Positions 13,901 to 24,578 of a stretch of DNA of 64,000 nt are shown here, one piece after another. Below the pieces are notes generated by a model, which was not told the origin of the DNA, made no database searches, and worked only from the letters and a program-made list of their open reading frames with translations. Location: the NCBI RefSeq assembly GCF_024713945.1, contig NC_134684.1, forward strand, positions 2,709,001-2,773,000. Reading direction: 5' to 3'. Made by a program: the position numbers and the translations under genes. How positions within the stretch are numbered: position 1 is the stretch's first letter; each line of letters begins with the position of its first letter. The DNA is from Dermatophagoides farinae (taxonomy: Eukaryota > Arthropoda > Arachnida > Sarcoptiformes > Pyroglyphidae).

Positions 13901-16900
13901 AATAAAAACTTTTTGTATTTTTTTTCTTTTTTTTTTTGGTGTTGTTGTTGTCGTACAAATCATGTGCTGTGGTTTAACTTTTTCTTTCAAAAACAACAAC
14001 AACAACAACAACAACAGCTGTTAAATGTAGCCAACCAAAAGATCCACAAAATGGTCGAGCTTTCTATGACAATTATACTTATGGTTCAATAGTTAAATAT
14101 CAATGTAAAAGTAATTTTAAACTACATGGACCACAGAATCGTACTTGTCAATCGAATCGTGAATGGTCGGGTGATGAACCTGAATGTAAAAGTTTGTGAA
14201 AAATTGAAAATACAACAATTTTTAAAAACCAAAAACGATTGATTTATTTGATTTGGCTCTTTCTTTCAATATATATAGTAATTGATTGTGGCCAACCGGA
14301 TCCATTTCCAAATGGTTACATTGAAATACAATCAACAACAATTGGTTCGACAATTTATTTCTATTGTTTTGATGGCATGATTTTCGATGGTCAATATACA
14401 AATAGTACTTGTACAATAAACGGTACATGGAATCCATATCCATTTCCCAAATGTTTGGGTAAGTAGTTCCTTTTTTTTCCTATCCATTTTCAATTGTTTT
14501 CTGTTACCCCTTTTTTATCCGTTGTTGTTGTTGTTGTTTTTTCGGATTATTATTCTTGTCGTCATTGGCTTTATTGTTGCTGTTGTTGTTGTTGGTTCCG
14601 GGAATATAGAATTGCAAATCATTATTTGTATGACGGAACACAAGAAATAAAAAATAGAAAAAGAAAAACGCAAGCTTGGCGCAAACAAAAAAAACAAATT
14701 GGATTTTTTTCCCATTTGCGGTTTATAAAATAATGATGTTTCAATTACCATCACCATCACCGATGATCATTAATATCGTTTTTTTCCATTCTTTTTCTTT
14801 TTTTTCTCTTTTGTATTTGTTTTCATTGTTTGGTACATTTCCAAAATACACATACCATATTGGTCATTTTGGATAATTTCTTTGGAATACTTCATATTCC
14901 ATAACAATATAGCACCATGTTCGATACCGCAAATTATCAATGGTATGGTTGAAAATCTACCACCACGTACAAAGATTCAACATGGCCAACCAATAAACGT
15001 GACATGCATAACAAATTATGATCTAGCATATCAATCTAATCCAATTGTTTGCTATAATGGTAGCTGGTCACAATCACCGACCTGTGTGCCAGGTTTGTTT
15101 AGTATTTTATTTTTTTTTATTCAACTTCATTGTGTTAAAATTGAAATAATAATTTTTTCTAGCACGATGTAAAAAATTGCCAACACGACCAAACAATGGT
15201 TTTGTTGTTGCACCAAAAACTGAACATGGTATGCGTGCCCTTTTCATATGCAATGATGGCTATATATTGGAAGGACCAAATATTACATATTGCCATTTTG
15301 GTGTTTGGAATATTTCATCGCCAACCTGTAATCCAAGTAAACGAATAAAATATTTTTTATAAAAAAAATTGATGTTAATTTCTATATAATATTCAAACAT
15401 AAATCATTTATGATAATGATGACTATCATATCAGATTGTAATAATAATTTATTATATTTCCTTGTTTATTTATGGTGTAGTTTATTGCCAATTTCCTGGC
15501 TATATTGAAAATGGAAAAGTAATGCTTGTTGGCCATATGGGAATGTATGATTATCCACCATATGTTAAACATGTAACCAATAATAAACAAATAATATTTG
15601 AATGTGATCGTGGATATCATATTGTTGATGGACCACCGGGTGCCACTTGTGTGGATGGCCAATGGTCACCATCTAAATTACCAAGATGTGAAATTTATTC
15701 ACATCCAAAATTATTACGATGGAATCGTTCAGTGAAAACATTGATGCGATATAATGAAGAATTGGATACAAATGAACGTTTTGAACAACAACAGGAATCA
15801 ATGATTGTCAAATCAACATCATCACAACAACAACGGAGACGAAAACGTCATCATTCTAAACGTAAGAATATGTAATTTCAATCAGCTAAAACGCAATCAT
15901 AATGATGAATTTTTATTTTAATTTCATAGCTTCTTGTGCACGATTACCGGAAAAAAATTGGATGACAATTTCAATTGTACGCCTTGGAAATGGTAATAAT
16001 ACATATCCACATGGTACACGTATACGTATAGCCTGTGATGATGGTTATGTAACGACGAATCCAAATCGTACTTTGATAAAATGTGCAAAAGGCCGATGGA
16101 AACCAGAATTACCGGATTGTATTCCAGCTCCATGTATAACACCGACAGTGCCAAATGCACGTTTTCATCTTCATCGTCGGCTTTTACAACCAGGTGAATT
16201 GGTTAAACATGAAAATCGTATTGAATTTATTTGTGAAGATGGCTATCATGAACCAATACCATTAACTAATGTAACATTACGTTGTTCATATGGTTCATGG
16301 GATTCATTTTCATCCAGTCAGATTTGTGTACCAAAACCATGTCGGCTACAACGACGTCATCTACCAAATGGTTATTATCTTGATCTTACATTCGATACGG
16401 ATGGAACATTTATCGACCATGATAGTGCAGTATTATTCGAATGTTTACCTGGTTTTAAATCGAATAAAACCGGTGAATATCGATGTTCATTTGGAAAAAT
16501 TGATCCAGAATTACCGCAATGTGTGCCAGAAAATTCCAATAATATTGATCATTCAACACCGTCTCCACAATTTTATAATGATGGTTCCATATCGAATCGA
16601 TGTCGATCACCGGAAAAGATTGAAAATGCACTAATTTATTTTGATCAATTACTTAGCCAACGTTTAACATTGATTGGTGTTGCACAAGTAGATCATTTAA
16701 TGTCTACATATGATGATTTTAATTTGACAAATGGCCGGAACTTGGACTATCGTTATGTTCAACAATCACCATTACCGTTTGAATATGATCATGGAACAGA
16801 AATTGTATTCCGTTGTGTAACGTATGCTTCTAAAATGGCCACCAAACCCATTAATAATGATGATGAATCGGTTACGGCTAACCAAACAACATCGACACGT

Positions 16901-19000
16901 AGTACATGGATTATTCGATGTGAAAACGGTAACTGGATTGGACGATCATTTGAATGTGAAAATGATTTCATAGAAATGGAACCTGAAGAGAAAGAAGAAC
17001 TAATGATGTTGAAAGAATCAAATGATTTGAATCTATTCCATGGATTCAGTGGAAATGGTTCATGTATGGCTTACACAAATGATTCGAATATTCGAATGTA
17101 TAATGGTGAACAGATCATTTTGAATGGAACATTCGTCGTACATGGAACGGCAATTAAAATAAGTTGTTCAGATATTGGCCGTTATCAATTGATTGGATCA
17201 AAAGATCGTATCTGTCATAATGGTATCTGGTCACGTAGTGATCCATATTGTGCCGGCCTTTCACAGGAATATGATTATTCTTGTAAGTTTTTTTCTTTAT
17301 TAATAAATTGATTCAAGAATGAGAAAAATCTGAAATTTTTTTCCTCTTCATTTTCAGTGGATAAATCACCAACAATATTATTTCGTAATCAACTTGGACC
17401 AATAGCTCAATCATATCAAGGAAAATTGATTGTTTATCCTGGAACAATTTTACATCTGGATTGTTTATGGAAACGTAAATATGGTACACCACAATGGTCA
17501 TGGAAATTGGCACAACGTCAATATCTTCAATGTGAGAATTGTTTCTTTGTCCAGTATTACAATGGTTGATTGTTCTTTTTTTTTGAAAATCAAATAAATA
17601 AAGATTGGACAACGGACTCTTCGTTAGAATATCGGTTGACCATATTTCATGCACAGGAAAGTGATTCCGGCCTATATACATGTCAAACTCCTAATCTACA
17701 TATACATACGGTTGAGATTAAAGTTCGAGGTATGTGCAAAAAAAATCGATCAATCATTATCAATCTTTAAATCTACATTTATTTTTTCATGTAAAAAATA
17801 TATAGCGATCCATTGTCCTAATTTAAATCTAACAACAACAACAACAACAACAACAATGGCCAATAATGTTGATTATATGGATGATAGTAATGATGCAAAT
17901 TCAACAAATCCAACAACAACATCAATACCGACAATGTCAACATCGTTATTACGTATAGCTGAAACAATAACTAATGGAGAGAATAATAATAAAATGGGTA
18001 CAATCATCCATTTTGAATGTACACTTGGTACGATTTTGGTTGGCCAACATTCAATACAATGTCTACCAAATGGACAATGGTCAGATTCCATTCCCACTTG
18101 TAATGGTTAGTTGGTAATGTTGTTCATAATTTTTTTTTTAAAAAATTCTTTCTTTTTCATTAAATTAAAACAAGTTACACAATGTTATGATCTAACATCG
18201 AATTTGACAACCATTGTACAGAGGCAAAGGAATCAATCTGATGATGATGTAGAATCACAAACATTGCAAAGAAATTCACCAAGAATTGAATCAGCACAAA
18301 TTGTCGAAATAAATCGTACGATTGGATCAAAAGTTATATTCACATGTCCACGTGGTTATGGCCTAAAAGGTAGTAATCATGAATTAGAATGTTTACCATC
18401 TGGTCATTGGTCTGGATCGATTCCATATTGTCAAGGTATATTGTTGATCAATTTTTTTTTTTTGATAGATGAAATTTTGAATTTCAATCTTTATATCTCA
18501 AATAGAAGTTCGTTGTGGTGATCCGATGATACCAAAAAATGGTTACATTGAAGGCATTTCAATGGATCAACAAATGAATGTATATTTTGCTGGTGATATT
18601 GTCCAATATGCATGTAATGATGGATACATGATCGATGGGAATCCAATATCGATTTGTCAAGAAAATGGACGTTGGTCAGGGCCGATTACAAAATGTATGT
18701 GATAATTTGTATCAAAAAAAAAAGAAAATTTAATTTCATTTTCAATTGTCCACAAAAAAAGGTAAACCTTCCTGTAATTATCCTGGTCTAATGCATGGTT
18801 CAAGATTAGTTTCGGAAGTAAAATTTTTCTACGAAGTCAATGAGACTATAAATTTTGAATGCTATGAAGGTACACGAGTGAAAGGAAATCGTTCCATTAA
18901 ATGTATATCTAGTGGCCGTTGGAGTGGTCCAATACCGGAATGTATTCCTATCAATATGAATTTAGATCAAAATGATGATAATATTGATATCTATCATTAA
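4412..19000 (+). CDS. secreted WAP + 17 Sushi (CCP) + Ig protein, LEV-9/Hasp-like with Hig-like tail
   Basis: A 17-exon gene with exons 4412-4955, 11894-12061, 12489-12674, 12964-13149, 13555-13728, 14018-14191, 14279-14458, 14913-15092, 15163-15336, 15481-15861, 15930-17282, 17358-17531, 17604-17729, 17806-18105, 18175-18435, 18506-18694 and 18762-19000. All 16 introns are phase 1 and the joined frame is open, giving 1662 residues from 4412 or 1634 from the ATG at 4496. Domain order is signal peptide, His/Asp/Ser-rich spacer, WAP-like domain (about 192-235), CCP1-13 (about 240-1230), Ig (about 1240-1333) and CCP14-17 (about 1334-1650). There is no membrane anchor at the C-terminus, so it should be extracellular. 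WAP plus CCPs is the architecture of C. elegans LEV-9 and Drosophila Hasp, which organise receptors in cholinergic synaptic clefts. Ig followed by CCPs is that of Drosophila Hikaru genki. A synaptic-matrix role is inferred from these families. Confidence 0.88.
4956..11893 (+). other. intron 1 of the WAP/Sushi/Ig gene (6.9 kb)
   Basis: The donor is GTATGT and the acceptor is TTCATAG at 11887-11893. It contains only T-runs and simple repeats: ATG repeats at about 5890-5912 and 10036-10056, CA at 6829-6845, GT at 7283-7300, 10338-10354 and 11619-11648. I found no additional exon-like segment, but a small alternative first exon could be missed. Confidence 0.7.
11894..12061 (+). CDS. exon 2: WAP-like four-disulfide-core domain
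   Basis: The exon carries eight cysteines spaced C-x13-C-x3-C-x5-C-x6-C-x-C-x3-C-x3-C and ends in CIRP. This fits a WAP domain, except that the usual adjacent CC pair is CLC here. It has phase 1 boundaries on both sides, as expected for a shuffled module. The upstream hydrophobic-looking reading in the same frame lies inside the intron and ends at the TTCATAG acceptor. Confidence 0.85.
12489..15336 (+). CDS. exons 3-9: CCP/Sushi domains 1-7, one per exon
   Basis: Seven exons (12489-12674, 12964-13149, 13555-13728, 14018-14191, 14279-14458, 14913-15092, 15163-15336), each 174-186 bp and phase 1-1. Each encodes a single Sushi domain of about 58-62 residues with four cysteines, the Gly-Tyr/Phe element after the second Cys (for example CNDGYIL) and the Trp before the last Cys (for example GSWSG). 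Introns range from about 70 to 405 bp and mostly have GTATGT, GTAAGT or GTTTGT donors. N-glycosylation sequons such as NKT, NRT and NIT occur in several domains. Confidence 0.9.
15481..15861 (+). CDS. exon 10: CCP8 followed by polybasic linker
   Basis: The first half is Sushi domain 8 (YCQFPGY to LPRCE). The second half is a charged, Gln-rich linker of about 60 residues. It ends in QQQRRRKRHHSKR, which matches the proprotein-convertase consensus R-X-K/R-R. No other linker in this protein is like it. It sits between the eight single-domain modules and the large multi-CCP exon, so processing here would separate the WAP-CCP1-8 part from the CCP9-Ig-CCP17 part. Confidence 0.85.
15930..17282 (+). 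CDS. exon 11: CCP domains 9-13 in one exon
   Basis: A 1353 bp exon encodes five consecutive Sushi modules without introns, beginning at SCARLPEKNW, CITPTVPNA, CRLQRRHLPNG, CRSPEKIENA and GSCMAYTNDS. CCP12 is greatly extended, with more than 60 extra residues between its first and second cysteines and an NDDE/TANQTT insert, so it is divergent. This contrasts with the one-domain-per-exon layout before it and suggests intron loss. The exon keeps phase 1 at both ends. Confidence 0.88.
17358..17729 (+). CDS. exons 12-13: immunoglobulin domain
   Basis: Exon 12 (17358-17531) carries the B-strand Cys in HLDCLW and the core Trp in PQWSWK. Exon 13 (17604-17729) carries EYRLTIFHA and the F-strand DSGLYTC. 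I placed the internal intron at 17532-17603 (donor GTGAGA, 72 bp). An alternative donor GTTGAT at 17565 would give a 39 bp intron, keep the same phase and add 11 residues including two extra cysteines. Trp-Ser-Trp, YRL.I and DSG.Y.C fit an I-set type Ig like that of Hikaru genki. Confidence 0.8.
17806..19000 (+). CDS. exons 14-17: CCP domains 14-17 and C-terminus
   Basis: Four exons (17806-18105, 18175-18435, 18506-18694, 18762-19000), each with one Sushi domain. CCP14 and CCP15 have long inserts after their first Cys: a Thr run plus Asp/Asn-rich segment, and a QRQRNQSDDD segment. All four show the GxWSxxIPxC end motif. The last exon finishes with a short acidic tail (DQNDDNIDIYH) and TAA at 18998-19000, with no membrane segment or GPI-type hydrophobic tail. 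The four introns before these exons are only 67-76 bp. Confidence 0.88.
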
Positions 19001-19216
19001 TCAAAAAAATGGATGATGAAGAAACAAAAAAAAAACAGCAAATAACGCAATCATTTGAATCGATTTGTCGTGCCTTCACCAATCACCATCAATTATCATC
19101 AACATCATAATCATAATCATCATCATTATCATTATGATTGATTCAGATACAATTACCATTTATATGGAAATCAATTTGTACAAACAAACAAACAAAAAAA
19201 AAATTTTTCTTGATTT

Positions 19217-19222
19217 AATAAA
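19217..19222 (+). terminator. candidate poly(A) signal of the WAP/Sushi/Ig gene
   Basis: AATAAA lies about 217 bp after the TAA stop, in a sequence running into A9. It is a plausible 3' end, though AATAAA is frequent by chance in DNA this AT-rich. Confidence 0.4.
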
Positions 19223-20864
19223 AAAAAAATTATACCACAAAGTTTTTTAAATCTCACCCAATAGATGGCGTCTGTATCGATTGGTTTGAGTACAACCGAA
19301 ACACTTGAAATCAATCAAGAATCATCATCAAAGGATTCTTGAAGAGAAAAACAAAAATGATGACGAATAAAATCATTCGCGTCATCATAGATTATGGTAT
19401 AAGAAAAGAAAAATTCTCGAAGATTCCAGTTTGAAGAAATTGTATTCAGAAAATAGTTTTTTCACCCCAAACATCATTATTCAAGTGCATTAATCATCAT
19501 TTTTATTTATTTACAACAACAACAACAACAACAATGACAAAACAACAACCAAAAAACACAATTTGTTGTTTGCAGTAGTAAAAGTTGTTGTTGTTGTTGT
19601 TGTTGTTTGGACCATCAAATCATTATCATCATCATCATCATCAAATCATCATCGAATGATTCCATAAGGATGGATTGAAATAAACAAAAAAAAATTTTTT
19701 TTTTTTGGTTTCTATTCTCCATCATACACTCCAATTAAATGTTGATGAGGATTTTTTTTTCTAAGAAAATTGATATGGTCGTTAATTGTTTGTCGTTTTT
19801 TTCTTTTAATATTCATTTAGACGTTATACTCATCCGTCTATCATTGTTATCTCTGTTTTTTTAAAATAGGATTTTTCAACGATAATAATTATGAACAACA
19901 ACAACAACAACAACAAAAAATGAAAATACAATGTTGTTCCGGGAACGATGCCATTTTCTATAGAAGAAAGAAAAAAAAAATCCTGACAAAGAATAATTCA
20001 AGGTTGACCAATCAATTTTTTTTTGTACAGAATTATAATTAATTATGATGAATTTATTATTAGGAATTTTGTTCAAATGTTGATTGGATTTACATTGCTT
20101 AACATGGAATGATGATGATGATGATGATGAATTGGCTGATAAAAATAGTACCAATTATATAAAATTCAGATTCAGAAATGTCAAAATCATTTCATCAATT
20201 TCATTTCCATTTTCATCATGTACGTGTTATTTTATTAACAACAACAACAAAAAAAATCAAAAAATGGACAAAAAAAAATGTCAACCTATAATGAAATTGA
20301 AAAATTATGAGGCAAACAAACAAAACAAAACAAAACAAAAAAAATACCCATTTCCAGTTGAAAAAGGCGATTTTTTTTTTTACTTTTTAATGTCTTTTGG
20401 TTTCCTTCCTTTTCAGTTCATCGTGTGTTTGTGTGTTTGCAAAGACATTTACTTTTTTTCCACTTTGTTTTTTTTTCTTTTGGTCATAAATTTTTTTTTT
20501 TTTTTTTGCTTTCGTCATATATCGAATTATTATTATATACATCGTTTCGAAGATGATGATGATATGAAGGTAAGTAGTAGTTGGTTATGTTAGAAATTCT
20601 GGTATAAACTAGTTATTTTGATTTAGGGTCGGATGTTTCTCTCTGTCTCTGTGTTTGTTGTTGAAATAAAAATCCTTAGCCTTTTATTTTTTTTTCTCGG
20701 GGTCTTGTTCATTTTATTCATACATAAATATGTTTTAGATATGACCAAAGAAGATAAAAAAAAATACGAATTATCCAGACAATAAGATAAACAAATCTTA
20801 ACAGACCACATGGGTGTATCGGTGTGTGTGTATGCTGTTGTTGTTGTTGTGTCAACCATCATCG

Positions 20865-20873
20865 TCAAGGTCA
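20865..20873 (+). promoter_or_regulatory. perfect FTZ-F1/NR5A-type site TCAAGGTCA upstream of ftz-f1
   Basis: The sequence matches the monomeric NR5A consensus YCAAGGYCR exactly, about 2.85 kb upstream of the ftz-f1 start codon. Binding is inferred from the motif and location only. Confidence 0.35.
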
Positions 20874-21448
20874 AATGACGACTCTTTGGTTCCAATAAAA
20901 TTAAAAAATAAAAACATCTGTCTTTCAAGGACAATCGGATGCTAGTATTTTGCTACATAATTTCGAGTTTGCGTTCATTTTGTAATTTGAATCAAGAATT
21001 CAAAACATTCGAAAAAAAAATTCGTCATGCGTAATTTAGATGTAGGAATCGGATTTGTTTTGATTTTTTATTCTGGGTCAGAATAAACACACAAACACAA
21101 ACACATGTTAAATTGTTTACACATTACAAAGAATTTGGCTTTCACTTTCAATGTATAAATCGGTCACAATTTCTTATGCAATTGTTTTAAACATACAAGT
21201 ACCTCCCATTGTAACAACTTTCACTGTGAATTCCTCACCCTTAAAAATGATGAGGGTGAGGAATTTAACTTTAATGCAATGTGAAAAACAATTTCTGATA
21301 CCACTACCATTGTTGAATGTATCGGTATTTTTTTTTTTTTTTTTTTTCTCCATGACCAAGTTCTAAATCTGGGTCCGTTTAGGATTCAAAGAGTTATTAT
21401 AATCATTAATATTCATCATCATCATCATCATCCAAATCAACCTGGTTG

Positions 21449-21475
21449 TTTTTTTTTTTTTTTTTTTTTTTTTTT
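21449..21475 (+). repeat. T27 homopolymer
   Basis: The longest uninterrupted T tract I noticed in the window. Other long ones are at about 36267-36287 and 39546-39568. It may be length-uncertain in the assembly. Confidence 0.85.
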
Positions 21476-23719
21476 GGTAAAATTTCATCCAGCAAATTAT
21501 TAATCAATCTTTTTTTTAATTTTATCTCGAATAAATTTTCCATTTGCTTCATCACCAACATTACAATGCACCTCTACTTTCAAAAAATGATATCACAATT
21601 CTTATCATTCAAAAACGTTTACCACTTCTTTTTTGTTGTTGTTGTTGTTGTTGTTGTGTATCTATTGATTGTTGTGAATCGATCCGTGTGTGTGTGTGTG
21701 TTTTTTTTGTACAACAACACACACAATAATAACAAACCAACCACACTATCATACACAGCAACAACATATCTCCAAACTCCAAGCAAAAAAAAAAAAAATT
21801 GAAATGAGATGAAACTGCCCCTCCTCAAAAATATAACTTTCTCTTTTCAAATTACAATACTTCCAATGTGTGTATGTGTGTATCTCTCTCTCTTTTTTCT
21901 TTGCCATTACTTTCTTACTCTCTCTCTCTCACACGCATGTTTAGCAAAACGAATGAAGATTTTTTTTTTTTTTTTGTTGGCTTTCGCCGTCGCCGTCTTC
22001 ATCTTCTTTTTCTTCTTCTCTTCCATATGAATTGACCTCGACCGACATAAGGACATTATAATAATCACACAAACAAATCAAATCATAATAACAACAACAA
22101 CAACAACAAAAAATCAACAAACGAACAACCAAGATTATTTGATGAAATCCAGTAATAAAATAATGAAAAACCAGAAAAAATTTTCATTAGATAATCATCA
22201 TCGATCGATCATATATATGATTTTTATCTGTTTTGTTTTGCATGTTTTTTTTTTGATGGTGTTTTGGTGACAGTGCTGGTGGTAAACAACGTCGTCGACA
22301 ACAACAACAACAACAAAAAAATCTAGAAAAATTTTAGAATCCAGTACGCGTAACCTGTGTCCATGTCCATGTGTGTTCACAAAGTGTATCATCTTTGGTG
22401 TTCAAGAATGTCTTGAATCTTTGTGTGTGTGTGTGTGTTTGTTTGAATGTTGAAAATCATTATTCAATCAATATTTGAGAATTTTATTCTAGTTTTTTTT
22501 TGTTTCATCAATTCAATGTATCATCAGTGTGATTAAAAATTTTTTCTTTTGTTTTCAAAATCAAAATCACAACCGCTTGTCAATGTTTTATGTGTTTGAA
22601 TTTAATTTCATCAATTTTTAGTGGTTAATTCATAAATGAATGAATTTTATAAATTTTACCTGTAAATGGATTTTTGGATCAATTTATTAAAAATTTTGAA
22701 TGAAAATCATATCCTTGAAATACAAACATACATATTATCATATCATATCATCATTATTATAGACAAAATTCGACCGACTTATTGAATTATATATTGAAAA
22801 ATGATATAATCCAGAAAACAACGAAAAATAAAAATTCATTTACACACGTAAGAGACACAAAAAACACACTAGCACACACACACACACACATAACATCAAT
22901 ATAAAATATATATACGAATCCACCCGTTTTTTTCTCTTTTTGGCCCAAACAAATTTTGCTCTTTTTCTCTTTTATTGTGTGACACAATCCTCCCAAAATT
23001 ATTACACACAACATTGTACTCGGTTTACACTTGAACTTGAAATAATTTTTTTTTCGTCTCTTTTTTTGTTGAAACAAAAAAAAAACATGAATGTCAATTT
23101 TACTTTTGGATTTTTTCTTTTCTTCTTCTTCTTCTTCTACTTTCACTGATTCGAGGACAAATCGACATTGACTGATATATATTGGTTGAACATCGTTTAT
23201 TCGTTTTTTTTTTGGAACAACAGGTCAGCCATCATCATCATCATCATCGTCATTATCATCAACAACCGTAGAAATTTTGCCATTTCATCAATTGTGTATG
23301 TGTGTGTGTGTGGGATTTCGGTCCTCGTGTATTTCCAGTGTGTGTGTGTGTCTATTATGCGTGTTTATATTTATATGTTATAAAAAAAAGTGTTGTGCAA
23401 CATCTATTGCAACGAAGTAAAAAAAAAGCTTTTTTTTGCCATGTCATGATCATGGCCATGGCCGTTAGCAAAAAAAAAATAATAATTTTTTTTCCACATT
23501 GATTTATTGATCAATTGAATGATCTCTTGTTACATTTATCATCGTTCAATTCGATTTCGTTTCGATGTTTTTCCGTTTATTTGTGAAAGTTCCATCGCGT
23601 CAATTGAATAAGTTTTACACTTTCCGGCCAATAAGAATTGAATTTTTTTTTTGGAAAATTATTTTCAATCAATCAAAGATTTTTATTTCTTTCGATATTC
23701 ATAAAATTGTGATTAGAAA

Positions 23720-24578
23720 ATGGCATCAATGACCACAACAACAATGTCCGCTGATGATTGCGGTGTTGTTGTGGCAACCGTTTCATCAAATCATCATCAT
23801 CAACAACAACAACAACAACAGGATAATGATCATATGAATTTAGAAAATTCACCAACAACAACAATGATGATGATGGATTCAAATAATAATCCACAACATC
23901 AACAACAACAGCATGATCAACAATCATCGAATGTTCAACGAAAAGAATCTATCGATGATGATGATGATGATACAATGATGGATGAATCATCAACTTCAAT
24001 TATAACATCAAGGGAAATGAAATGTATAGACAATTCTATTATGAATCAACAACAATCACTAATCAAGAATACCTCAAATGTTGGTGATCATTATTGTTCT
24101 TGTCCATTTAATTTGAATGATGATGATCATCATCATAATAATGATGATGTATCAAATGATATGAATAGTCATCATCATCATCAGACAGCTTTACAATCAC
24201 AATCATTGTGTCGATTCTGTGGATTAAATATTCAATCTCGAATCAATGATACTAATGAACAATTATTATTAAATAATAAAACCAATAATGAAAATGAACA
24301 AGAAAATATTGATCAAAAATTACCATCATCCTCATCATCAAATGAATCACATTTGATTAATAATAATAATGATAACCAATCGTTAATTACTATTCAAGAT
24401 AATAATGCTAAAAGAAAATCCATCACAATGATTGATACTCATCAAAATCATCATCAACATATCGATGATGATGATGATGATAATAATAATAATAATAATA
24501 ATAATAATCCCATTGAAAATAATCATCAAAATCATAGTAATACCAATAATAATAAAAATAGTGATGAAATGTTATTTG
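23720..24578 (+). CDS. ftz-f1: ftz-f1 exon 1 (candidate alpha-type N-terminus)
   Basis: The start ATG has a good context (AAAATGG) and an in-frame TAG two codons upstream, so the start is well fixed. The exon encodes 286 residues rich in His, Gln, Asn and Asp, with CAA, GAT and AAT codon runs. Inside the low-complexity sequence lie two cysteine pairs, YCSCPF and LCRFCG, about 40 residues apart. The donor GTAAGT at 24579 leaves one base, which joins in phase to AA at 46812-46813 to make Glu. I do not recognise the N-terminus. It could in principle belong to another transcript. Confidence 0.65.

Larger units (their letters stand above)
19001..23719. other. 3' UTR plus intergenic region upstream of ftz-f1
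   Basis: No convincing coding segment. It holds CAA runs at 19515-19533, 19904-19917 and 22090-22107, a TTG run at 19588-19606, a T27 homopolymer at 21449-21475, GT runs at 21686-21700 and 22422-22438, and a TCAAGGTCA site at 20865-20873. The last about 200 bp (23520-23719) is free of long T-runs apart from one at 23641, has GGCCAATAAG at about 23626, and probably contains the proximal promoter and leader of ftz-f1. Confidence 0.55.

Noticed and set aside
15462-15480. In-frame extension of CCP8 exon to the left
   Set aside because: The reading continues only a few codons into the intron. The acceptor GGTGTAG at 15474-15480 fits phase 1 and all sibling exons.
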